From Burkholderia sp. Leaf177 (GTDB taxonomy: Bacteria > Pseudomonadota > Gammaproteobacteria > Burkholderiales > Burkholderiaceae), in assembly GCF_001424345.1 (NCBI RefSeq), contig NZ_LMPF01000012.1:427769-491768 (forward strand): a stretch of 64,000 bases of DNA. Reading direction: 5' to 3'. The number at the start of each line of letters is the position of its first letter. Within the stretch, counting starts at the first letter, position 1. A program made the translations under genes and the position numbers. The notes beneath the pieces are model-generated. The model saw only the letters and a list, made by a program, of their open reading frames with translations. It did not search any database and had not been told where the DNA came from. Positions 27,048 to 34,434 of this stretch are shown piece after piece.

Positions 27048-27238
27048 TAGCAGCAATAAGTGTTCTCAGGCCGAAAGAAAACACACGCGTCGTGCGTCCT
27101 GTGCTCGATGATCAGATAGCGTATCTTGACGAGTATGCCCGGGCAGATCCTGATAACCGGACGTGATCAGGTGCAAGTTGAAGCCGGGTGCGCCTATCGG
27201 GCGAACGTCTGACTGTCTGATACAAATAGGAGGTGACG

Positions 27239-28267
27239 ATGAATGATCGAGTGCAGCAAATTTTCAAGCCAGAATTCCGATTTGGCATGGGTGGCGTTTC
27301 GCTGGGTAGCGAATTCGAAATTGTCACGGACGAACAAGCCGAGCGGACCATGCAAGCATCGTGGAATGCGGGCGTGCGGTACTACGATGTGTCGCCGTGG
27401 TACGGCCTTGGTGAGGCGGAGCGGCGCTTCGGCCGTTTTCTGCACAACCAGCCTCGCGACAGTTATGTGCTGTCCACGAAAGTAGGCAAGTTGCTTAAGG
27501 CATCGCCTGTCAACGAGAGCAAAAAGTTCTTTCCGTTTAGCAAGTCGCCCAATAGCGTCGTCTTCGATTACACCGCTGAAGCGGTTCGACGTTCAGTTGA
27601 AGACAGTCTGCAGCGCATGGGCATCGACAGGATCGATGTTCTATTTGTTCATGATGTGTCTCCGGACAATAGTTTTCTACCGCGTCCGTGGGAAGAAGAA
27701 TTCGCGACCGCGCTGAAGGGCGCATTTCCCGAGCTGTGTCGGATGCGCGACGAAGGCTTGATCAAGGCATGGGGCGTTGGCGTCAATTCGCCTGAGCCGA
27801 TCATTCGCGTTATCCAGGAATCCGATCCTGACGTATGCCTGCTTGCGTCGCAATATTCACTCGTGACGCACGAGAACGCTCTGAACAACGTGTTTCCAGT
27901 CGCGCGAAAACACGACGTCAGTTTTGTCATGGGCTCCGCATTGAACGCGGGGTTTATCTCGGGCAGTCCGCGCTACAACTATGGCGATGCACGCTTCGAC
28001 ATCCCGCAAAAGTTTATTGAAAAGCGGCGGAAGTTGCGTGCGGTCGCCGATCAGTTCGGCGTTGACCTTCGTACAGCCGCACTCCATTTTGCGGCGGCGC
28101 CGGATGTGGCGGCGGCGTTGATTGCCGGTGTGCGTACCGAGGAGGAGGCACTCGCGAACGCCAGTTCCATGAAGGACAAGATCCCACGGGCGTTCTGGCA
28201 AGAGCTGCGGAGCCAGCGGTTGATCGAGGAGAATGCGCCTGTGCCTGACGGTGATTTTGTAGTTTGA
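27239..28267 (+). CDS. aldo/keto reductase (aldose/pyridoxal dehydrogenase-like)
   Basis: 342 residues from ATG 27239, preceded by TAGGAGG. The TIM-barrel catalytic motifs are intact: YYDVSPWYGLGEAERRFG (Asp and Tyr), STKVGKLL (Lys) and DVLFVHDVS (His). The pattern resembles D-threo-aldose 1-dehydrogenase and pyridoxal 4-dehydrogenase members, which oxidise or reduce sugar-like aldehydes with NAD(P). It is a single gene convergent with an SDR gene. The substrate is not determinable from sequence. Confidence 0.9.
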   Translation: MNDRVQQIFKPEFRFGMGGVSLGSEFEIVTDEQAERTMQASWNAGVRYYDVSPWYGLGEAERRFGRFLHNQPRDSYVLSTKVGKLLKASPVNESKKFFPFSKSPNSVVFDYTAEAVRRSVEDSLQRMGIDRIDVLFVHDVSPDNSFLPRPWEEEFATALKGAFPELCRMRDEGLIKAWGVGVNSPEPIIRVIQESDPDVCLLASQYSLVTHENALNNVFPVARKHDVSFVMGSALNAGFISGSPRYNYGDARFDIPQKFIEKRRKLRAVADQFGVDLRTAALHFAAAPDVAAALIAGVRTEEEALANASSMKDKIPRAFWQELRSQRLIEENAPVPDGDFVV

Positions 28268-28284
28268 TTTCGCGAGGATGAGTA

Positions 28285-28314
28285 GCCTTGGTCGACGGCT
28301 GCGTCGGCTAAGGC
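28285..28314. terminator. hairpin between convergent reductase genes
   Basis: GCCTT pairs with AAGGC, and an inner CGACG pairs with CGTCG around GCTG, giving a two-part stem 18 bp after the aldo/keto reductase stop. The convergent SDR gene ends at 28372. No strong T-run follows, so this is a modest terminator candidate. Confidence 0.4.
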
Positions 28315-28371
28315 GGCGCGAAGCGGCTTCTTCTGCTTGCTGTGGTGCGATTCGGAAAGGCTTCGGAAAGA

Positions 28372-29097
28372 TCAGGGCACGAAGCCCTGGAGTTGCTCGT
28401 CCATCCATGGATATAACTCTTCGCCTTTCACGCTCAGCCGAGACTTGAGTTCATGCGCAGAGTCATCGGCCAGGATCTCGATCGAGCCATTTGCGATACC
28501 TTCGTACGCTTTTTCCACAACGCTCAGCGCACTGACCTTCGGGATATCCCATCGGGCGGTCATTGGCGTATCGACCATGCCGACTAGTAGGCCGATCACT
28601 TGCGTGTGCTGGCTTTTCAGGGCGACTCGCAGAGAATTGGTTGCTGACCACATCGCCGCCTTCGATGCCGCGTAGCCGGTCGGCACACTGATCCAGGCGG
28701 CTGCCGACAAGATGTTCAGCAGCGTACCTCCGCCGTTGGCGGCAAGCACTGGCGCGAAGGCATTCGCTAGGGCGAGCGTTCCGAAGAAATTGGTCTCGAA
28801 GATCCGGCGAAGTTCGTCGGCAGGCCCTGTGATGGAGTCACCCGCCGGCGCAATGCCCGCGTTGTTAATCAATAGATCGACATCGGGCGCCGCATTCATA
28901 GCGCGGGCGATGTCCCCCGAACTGGTGATGTCGAGCGAGATGGTTTGGACTCTTGCATCTGTCCAATGCTTCGGATTTCGCGCGGTGGCATAGACCTTCC
29001 TCGCGCCGCGTTCAAGCGCCTGCTCCACAAACTTTTCCCCGAGGCCGCCGCTGGCGCCCGTGACGAATACCGTCCTGCCTTCGAGTGATTGCTTCAT
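28372..29097 (-). CDS. classical SDR oxidoreductase
   Basis: 241 residues from ATG 29097 with AGGAGG seven bases upstream. The cofactor motif TGASGGLGEKF, NNAG at ~87 and active-site YAASKAAM with a preceding Ser strand (NILSAAAWIS) are all intact, so it should be a working NAD(P)-dependent reductase. It is divergent from a TetR regulator, and two identical-pattern palindromes lie between them. This is the typical arrangement of a TetR-repressed detoxification or redox gene. The substrate is unknown. Confidence 0.9.
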   Translation of the reverse strand: MKQSLEGRTVFVTGASGGLGEKFVEQALERGARKVYATARNPKHWTDARVQTISLDITSSGDIARAMNAAPDVDLLINNAGIAPAGDSITGPADELRRIFETNFFGTLALANAFAPVLAANGGGTLLNILSAAAWISVPTGYAASKAAMWSATNSLRVALKSQHTQVIGLLVGMVDTPMTARWDIPKVSALSVVEKAYEGIANGSIEILADDSAHELKSRLSVKGEELYPWMDEQLQGFVP

Positions 29098-29115
29098 GTA
29101 TCCTCCTGTCGAAAC

Positions 29116-29128
29116 GGGGAGGTTCCCC
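29116..29128. promoter_or_regulatory. candidate TetR operator, copy 1 (GGGGA-N3-TCCCC)
   Basis: A 13-bp inverted repeat GGGGAGGTTCCCC, 19 bp upstream of the SDR start. The same pattern occurs at 29145, 29 bp away, and both lie between the SDR gene and the TetR gene. Confidence 0.6.
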
Positions 29129-29144
29129 GGAACAAATAATATAC

Positions 29145-29157
29145 GGGGATATTCCCC
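29145..29157. promoter_or_regulatory. candidate TetR operator, copy 2 (GGGGA-N3-TCCCC)
   Basis: A 13-bp inverted repeat GGGGATATTCCCC, 22 bp upstream of the TetR start codon, matching the copy at 29116 in both arms. The TATA-like sequence between the copies suggests that it overlaps the promoter. Confidence 0.6.
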
Positions 29158-29178
29158 ACTTTGTCAAAGAGAGTTGTG

Positions 29179-29772
29179 ATGTCTGCTGCCCGTAGCACTC
29201 CGGAAAAAGCACCTCGCGGGTTGCGCGCCGACGCGCAACGCAATCGGGACGCGATCCTGATCGCGGCCCGTGAGACGTTCGAGGAGGAAGGCGTGCTGGC
29301 GTCTCTCGACGGAATCGCTGTCCGTGCAGGCGTTGGAAACGCGACGCTTTATCGAAATTTCCCGACTCGAGACGACCTGCTTGCCGCAGTCATGGAGGCC
29401 AATATTGCAGCCGCGCTCGCCGAGGCCGAAGCGCTCGCTGGTTCGCTAGGTCCACGCGAGGCGCTTTCGGAGTGGCTGCTACGACTGGCGTGGCAACTGC
29501 GCATCTGGCATGACTTGCCCTATTGCGTAGCGAGTGCACGAAGCGATCCGGAATCGTCGATGAACCCGGCAAGCTCGCAACTGATAGAGACGACCCGTGT
29601 GCTTCTCGATGCAGCCAAATCTGCCGGCATGGCGGTGAAGGATGTGACGGCAGAGGATATTTTCGAACTTGTCACTACATTATCCTGGGGCGTTGATCGC
29701 TTCGGCGACGACGAGCAAGCTGCCCGCAGGCGAGTCGCCATTGCGACGGTGGGCATCTTTCGCGAAACGTGA
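29179..29772 (+). CDS. TetR-family transcriptional regulator
   Basis: 197 residues from ATG 29179; a TTG at 29161 is in frame but overlaps the operator zone. The N-terminal HTH contains RDAILIAARETFEEEG, then AGVGNATLYRNFPTRDDLL, which is the TetR recognition helix. The C-terminal ligand domain is ordinary (~100 residues). It probably represses the divergent SDR gene and itself through the two GGGGA-N3-TCCCC sites. The inducer is unknown. Confidence 0.9.
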   Translation: MSAARSTPEKAPRGLRADAQRNRDAILIAARETFEEEGVLASLDGIAVRAGVGNATLYRNFPTRDDLLAAVMEANIAAALAEAEALAGSLGPREALSEWLLRLAWQLRIWHDLPYCVASARSDPESSMNPASSQLIETTRVLLDAAKSAGMAVKDVTAEDIFELVTTLSWGVDRFGDDEQAARRRVAIATVGIFRET

Positions 29773-29909
29773 CGTTCCGAGCGCGCTGAGCCATGACATA
29801 CGCTTTTTATTTGGCTTCCATCGAAGTGCCGATGGCAAAGACCGGATAATTCGCGCTGGTGTTGATTTTCGAGTGCCCGTGTCAAATAGATCACGGCATG
29901 AAAATAGAA

Positions 29910-29935
29910 GGCCCTAACGTTCGCGCGTCAGGGCC
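29910..29935 (-). terminator. rho-independent-like terminator for the papain-like gene
   Basis: GGCCCT at 29910-29915 pairs with AGGGCC at 29930-29935, with inner ACG/CGT pairing. Read on the minus strand it is followed by a T-rich TTCTATTTT tract. It lies about 50 bp after the stop of the leftward peptidase gene and may also serve the TetR gene from the other side. Confidence 0.5.
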
Positions 29936-29987
29936 CAAGAATTCACAACGCCAATCCATCGATACCGCTCGTAGCAAATCGCTACCA

Positions 29988-31157
29988 TTACTGATGCGTT
30001 GCGGACCTGGCTTCGTCGGATTGGAAGCGTACCGTCCACGGGTCTTCAGCCAGCACGCTCGGGTCCGCGATGAGCGTGTCCTGCGTCGGTCCGAATAACG
30101 CATACGGCAGATAGCCATAGCCGTTATCGCCGAAAGTCGGTCCCCAGGAGTTTTCGATTTCTACCAAGCCGGTGGCATCGTCGTAACCGATGGCCAGAAC
30201 GAAGTGGTAGCCGTCGGCGGGATCGGAAGCAGGTTGATGAAAAGGGTTCATGTCGTGCACCGGGCCGCCTGCATAACCTGCCGCTTTGCCCGCAGATCCA
30301 ACCGAACCACCCCCAGAGCCCACGGCGCCACCCGCCGAGCCCACAGCGCCGCCTCCAGAGCCCGCGGCGCCGCCCGCTGAGCCCACAGCGCCGCCTGCCG
30401 AACCAGCGAACACGCTCGATGCACCGGACCGTACGTCGCCGGGTGCCGCGGTCGGCACAGGGAACACGCCGGTTCTCCATGTCGGCGATAAAACCGCGTC
30501 GCTGCCATAGCCGACCGAGCGCGCCACAGGAAAGGCAACGGGCACGGGATAGCCATCGGCGATCGACACTTTCATTGCGCGCAGTGTCGTCACCCTGTAC
30601 GCCTTCGCCAGCTTGCGCTTTACTGCATCATCGAAGGCGCTGGCGGGCGGCTCGGCTGCGAACTTCGCCGTGTCATAGGGCCATAGACTTTCGACGCACA
30701 CGCCGTAGTTCTCGAGCGCCTCAACGACCGCGTCGGCCTTGCATCCCGAATCGTCGCCGTTTTGTTCCTTCTCGATCAGTACGCGCGTTGCGTAATAGCA
30801 AAAAAGCGGCGACAGGCATTCATCGAGTCCATCGCGCATGTGCAGGAACCGCAATGCGCTGGTGAACGCGAAGGCCGCGCATGACTGGATGGGATCCTGA
30901 TCGAGGACGGGCGGGCACTTCGAACGCAAGCTTGCCGAAGCCGGCGGTTCGCGCAATGTTTTGCTCGCGGTCGTTATCTTGAGTTCGGGCCGGGCGAGCG
31001 GCTTGAGCCGTCGCGCAGTCGGGGCAAGCTTCCGCACGACGCCATCCACATGAACGGCAGGCGTGACCGCCAACGCAGGAACGTCTGCCCCCGCGTGCTC
31101 ACCTCGTGTGTTGCTCCGACCCGCTTGCACTTGCCCGGTTTCCACTTCGTTTTGCAC
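29988..31157 (-). CDS. papain-like (C1) cysteine peptidase with Gly/Ala/Ser-rich insert
   Basis: 389 residues from GTG 31157, with GGGAG upstream. The catalytic residues of family C1 are visible: Cys93 in QSCAAFAF (preceded by the oxyanion Gln), His318 in GYHFVLAIGYD and Asn336 in ENSWGPTFGDNGYGYLPY. The first ~80 residues are a Pro/Ala/Arg-rich leader without a signal peptide. Between the Cys and His parts lies a low-complexity stretch (~251-297) of SAGGAVG-like units. Bacterial C1 peptidases are often secreted or used between cells; here no export signal is evident, so location is uncertain. It neighbours serine-hydrolase lipoproteins. Confidence 0.85.
   Translation of the reverse strand: MQNEVETGQVQAGRSNTRGEHAGADVPALAVTPAVHVDGVVRKLAPTARRLKPLARPELKITTASKTLREPPASASLRSKCPPVLDQDPIQSCAAFAFTSALRFLHMRDGLDECLSPLFCYYATRVLIEKEQNGDDSGCKADAVVEALENYGVCVESLWPYDTAKFAAEPPASAFDDAVKRKLAKAYRVTTLRAMKVSIADGYPVPVAFPVARSVGYGSDAVLSPTWRTGVFPVPTAAPGDVRSGASSVFAGSAGGAVGSAGGAAGSGGGAVGSAGGAVGSGGGSVGSAGKAAGYAGGPVHDMNPFHQPASDPADGYHFVLAIGYDDATGLVEIENSWGPTFGDNGYGYLPYALFGPTQDTLIADPSVLAEDPWTVRFQSDEARSATHQ
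30265..30405 (-). repeat. low-complexity Gly/Ala/Ser repeat tract inside the peptidase
   Basis: Short irregular repeats of about 21 bp encode GSAGGAVG and GSGGGAVG-like units (residues ~251-297). On the plus strand the same DNA reads as PPAEPTAPPAEP, a mirror artefact. Such tracts easily vary in copy number. Confidence 0.7.
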
Positions 31158-31425
31158 GTGACTCCCTTTTTGTCATGGACGATTGCTTTCGAATCAACAA
31201 CCGCGATCGTCTTATTCTGGGCGAGCGGGCGTTAAGCCAATCGTCGATCACAAGGGCATTTACCGCCTATTTCTGCATACTGCGGGCGGCGAAGTATGTT
31301 AGCGAGCGCGGCCGGGTGCGCGCCTGCATCTTTACCAAGCCGGTCATAAATGGCGAGGCTGAGGCAACGCCGGCGTGAACGAGCGTCGCGAGTCAATGGC
31401 CGACGTGGAAAGAACAATCACGCTA

Positions 31426-32592
31426 TCAGCGTGCCGTGACAGCCACGGGATTTGAAGGCGCAATCTCCAGGGCAATATTCTCGAACAATCGCGAAGCCGC
31501 TGACACGTCCGGCGAATCGGCATTTTTAGTTGCCGTTACCGCGATCGAAATACCGTTTTTTTCAAGGTACGCCGATACACCCGAATAGCCGAAGAACGAC
31601 GGGTTTTGCAATAGCCAGCCATTGACCACGACAATGCCCAACCCGCCGTACGCTTTGCCGCGCGACGTCACCGGATTCTGAGCGATCATTTCTGCTCGCG
31701 CGCGTGATGAAATGAGCTCACCACCGCCGATTGCGCGCGTGCTTCTGAGGATATCGGGGATCGTGGAAGACATGATTGCGCCGTGTGCAAGCGTCCAGGA
31801 GGGGTTCCAGGCAGTCGAATTCTGGTAACTGCCGAGTTCGTTTGAATACGCGTTCAATACTGGCAAAGGCATGAAGGCGTCGTCGTTACTGAAGGTCTGG
31901 TTTAGTTGTAGTGGACGCAAAATTCGTTGGCTGATCAACGTGTCGAGCGGCAGTCCTGTAACTTTCGCGAGCACCTGACCAAAGAGCACAAAATTGGCAT
32001 GCGAATACGCGAAGCAGGTTCCTGGATCGCAAACCGATGGTTTGGAGAACGCGTCAGCGAGCAATTCGCTTTCTTGCCATTGTCGATACACGTTCTCTTC
32101 GATTGGAATGGTATTTACATATTCTGGATACCCCGATGTCGATGCAATCAACATTCGTAGCGTGACCTTACTTGCGTCGCGTATATCGGGCAGATACTTC
32201 GACAGTGGATCGTCCAGACTCAGTTTGCCTTCTTCCTGGAGTTGCAGCGCAACCGTCGACAAGTATGAAATCGCGACAGCGCCAATACGCCAATGCATGT
32301 CGATGGTAGCTGGCACGTTGGGCGCCGATTCGCCCCACGCTTGCGTGAGCACGACTTGATCGCCCACGCTAACGCCCACGATTGCCGCACGTAGATCGAG
32401 TTGTTGCATCGTGTCTTGTACGACTCGACGGACCGAATCGGCAACTTGCGAGGTGCTTGTGCAGCCGGTTTCCAATTGAATTTGATCCAAGCCACACGCT
32501 GCCGTGGAACTGCCGCCGCAACTGGTCAACACGCCGCACGCCAGCGCGACCGAAACAGTCCATGCAAACCATTCATATCTTGCGAGCAGCAT
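31426..32592 (-). CDS. beta-lactamase-fold lipoprotein lacking catalytic residues (pseudoenzyme)
   Basis: 388 residues from ATG 32592, preceded by AGGAG. The signal peptide ends in the lipobox VLTSC (Cys25), predicting a membrane-anchored lipoprotein. The body follows the serine beta-lactamase/R61 peptidase family (LQEEGKLSLDDPLSKYLP, SGYPEYV), but all three active-site motifs are changed: S-x-x-K reads AVAI (105-108), Y-S-N reads YSH (196-198) and H/K-x-G reads YSG (336-338). Hydrolysis by the family mechanism is therefore unlikely, and a binding or regulatory role is inferred. The next gene, divergent at 33162, is an intact relative. Confidence 0.85.
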   Translation of the reverse strand: MLLARYEWFAWTVSVALACGVLTSCGGSSTAACGLDQIQLETGCTSTSQVADSVRRVVQDTMQQLDLRAAIVGVSVGDQVVLTQAWGESAPNVPATIDMHWRIGAVAISYLSTVALQLQEEGKLSLDDPLSKYLPDIRDASKVTLRMLIASTSGYPEYVNTIPIEENVYRQWQESELLADAFSKPSVCDPGTCFAYSHANFVLFGQVLAKVTGLPLDTLISQRILRPLQLNQTFSNDDAFMPLPVLNAYSNELGSYQNSTAWNPSWTLAHGAIMSSTIPDILRSTRAIGGGELISSRARAEMIAQNPVTSRGKAYGGLGIVVVNGWLLQNPSFFGYSGVSAYLEKNGISIAVTATKNADSPDVSAASRLFENIALEIAPSNPVAVTAR

Positions 32593-33161
32593 GAGCAAAT
32601 AACTCCTGGAGTTGCGCGGTACCTGCAAGATAAAGAATTACTTTCGACGAGGCAATGGTCCTGACAATCCGGTCATTCGACGGAATGCTGTGAATCCGGA
32701 ATCCTTGCTTGAAAAGACCGGCTCGAAGAAATTTGAAAATATGATTGGCAGTCCGTGAGACTTGGTTTTGTCATTCGTATAGTTGAGATCTTATTTTTTA
32801 ATTACCTTCTAAAAGCGCGGGTGACACTGTTTTCTTCGTCTGACGTTTCGATTAAGGCACTCGGTTAGAGGACCGTTGCGAACAGATATTTGTTCTTACT
32901 GCTGGCGGCACATGCACGCCTCTGTGACGCGCATTGTCATATGTAAATGCGGCCGAAAAAAATATCCATCTCCAAGGAACCGCGCGTCGAACGGCAAAAA
33001 ACACGTATGCATTCCTACAAGTTTTGACTTATTATTTCAGGGAAGTAATCAATTAGAACAACAAAATTGTCTAATTAATCCAGGATCGGCTCTGGTCTAT
33101 TGTCGTCAACGAGCGGCGATCTTCAAAGCATTGCGTCACGGCTAATAAGGAAAACCAAGCA
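32593..33161. other. 569-bp AT-rich divergent intergenic region
   Basis: Separates the two serine-hydrolase genes. No coding character is seen. The middle and right parts are AT-rich and presumably contain both promoters. An inverted repeat AATTAGA-N12-TCTAATT lies at 33051-33076, 86 bp before the intact hydrolase. Confidence 0.5.
33051..33076. repeat. inverted repeat AATTAGA-N12-TCTAATT
   Basis: Seven-base perfect arms around a 12-base spacer in the AT-rich promoter region upstream of the serine hydrolase at 33162. It could be an operator or an mRNA hairpin; no regulator gene is adjacent. Confidence 0.35.
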
Positions 33162-34373
33162 ATGGTGATCGTCCGCTCGGGTCTTCGGACGCGTTTCGCG
33201 TCCAGAGGGCATGTCTTTGCGTTTACCCTGATTTTATCTATGCTGTTGTCGGGTTGCGGCGGCGATGATTCATCCGACCCGGCGTTCGTAAGCGCAGCCA
33301 GGCCGCAAGTCGTCCAGCTGATGAGCGATATGCAGGCGCCGGGCGCCGTTGTCTATGTGCAGTCACCCAAGGGTAATTGGCTGGAATCTTTCGGTGTTGC
33401 GCAGCGCGGCACCGGTGCCACGATTCCGACCAACGCAAATTTCCGGGTCGGCAGCGTCACAAAGACTTGGACCGCCACGGTCATCCTGCAACTGGTTCAG
33501 GAAGGCAAGCTGAGCCTCGCGGATCCCGTCAGCAAGTACATCTCCAATGTGCCGAACGGTACAACAAACACGATCCAGCAATTGCTCGCGATGCGAAGCG
33601 GCCTCTACAATTATAGTCGCGACCTCGGGTTCAATCAGACGCTCGACGCGCAGCCGGAGACGTTGTGGACCACAGACGAGCTCCTGACCATTGCATACAG
33701 TCACCCCGAGGAATTTCCGCCCGACACGTCTTTCGACTATTCGAATACAAACTACATCTTGCTGGGCGAGATCATTGAGCACATTACGGGCATGAGCGCC
33801 GCCGATGCAATCAAAACCCGGCTCTTCGCGCCGCTTGGCCTGACTGCGACCTATATGCCGCCGGAAGACAATACGGCGATCCCCGCGCCGTCCGCGCACG
33901 GTTATCTGTGGGGCACGAATGTGGAGACGGCGACCAGCTCGGCCCTGTCACCCGCGCGCCAGGCAGCGGCAAAGGACGGATCACTGCAGCCGACTGACGT
34001 CACGAATGCATCGGCGTCGTGGGGATGGACGGCGGGATCGGGCATCTCGACGATCAAGGAGCTCGCGTCCGTTGTGCAACGCATGGTTGGTGGCGGTTAC
34101 CTGAACCCGGACCTGCAGTCGAAGCGGCTTTCCACCTGCACGTCGCTCAGACCAAGCAATCCCAACGCGCCGTCGTATTGTCTCGGCATCGTCAAATACG
34201 GGACGTACTACGGACACAACGGCCAGATCAGCGGCTTCAACACGTTCATGGTGTACGACCCGGCGACCGCCACGACGATCGTCATCTGGACCACGACTGC
34301 AGACTCGCCCGATGGCCGCCCGCCCGCCGACACGATCGGACAGATGGTGATCGCGGAGCTCGCCAAGCCGTAA
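33162..34373 (+). CDS. serine hydrolase lipoprotein, D-Ala-D-Ala carboxypeptidase/beta-lactamase (S12) type
   Basis: 403 residues from ATG 33162, with AAGGA upstream. Signal peptide with lipobox LLSGC (Cys32). Active-site motifs are intact: S98-V-T-K101 in RVGSVTKTWTA, Y193-S-N195 in FDYSNTNY and H352-N-G354 in YYGHNGQISGF. The HxG motif fits R61-like DD-peptidases and esterases better than true beta-lactamases (KTG). It likely acts on peptidoglycan peptides or D-amino-acid esters outside the inner membrane. A PBP4-like gene follows 61 bp later, suggesting an operon. Confidence 0.9.
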   Translation: MVIVRSGLRTRFASRGHVFAFTLILSMLLSGCGGDDSSDPAFVSAARPQVVQLMSDMQAPGAVVYVQSPKGNWLESFGVAQRGTGATIPTNANFRVGSVTKTWTATVILQLVQEGKLSLADPVSKYISNVPNGTTNTIQQLLAMRSGLYNYSRDLGFNQTLDAQPETLWTTDELLTIAYSHPEEFPPDTSFDYSNTNYILLGEIIEHITGMSAADAIKTRLFAPLGLTATYMPPEDNTAIPAPSAHGYLWGTNVETATSSALSPARQAAAKDGSLQPTDVTNASASWGWTAGSGISTIKELASVVQRMVGGGYLNPDLQSKRLSTCTSLRPSNPNAPSYCLGIVKYGTYYGHNGQISGFNTFMVYDPATATTIVIWTTTADSPDGRPPADTIGQMVIAELAKP

Positions 34374-34434
34374 CGTGAAGCCGCTCCTCAACTGCTCTAT
34401 AGCGAATAAAAGCCAATTAAACCAGGAGACGGCG

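Noticed and set aside
30286..30510. Pro-Ala-Glu-Pro repeat protein on the plus strand
   Set aside because: Mirror translation of the Gly/Ala/Ser tract of the minus-strand peptidase; no ribosome binding site.
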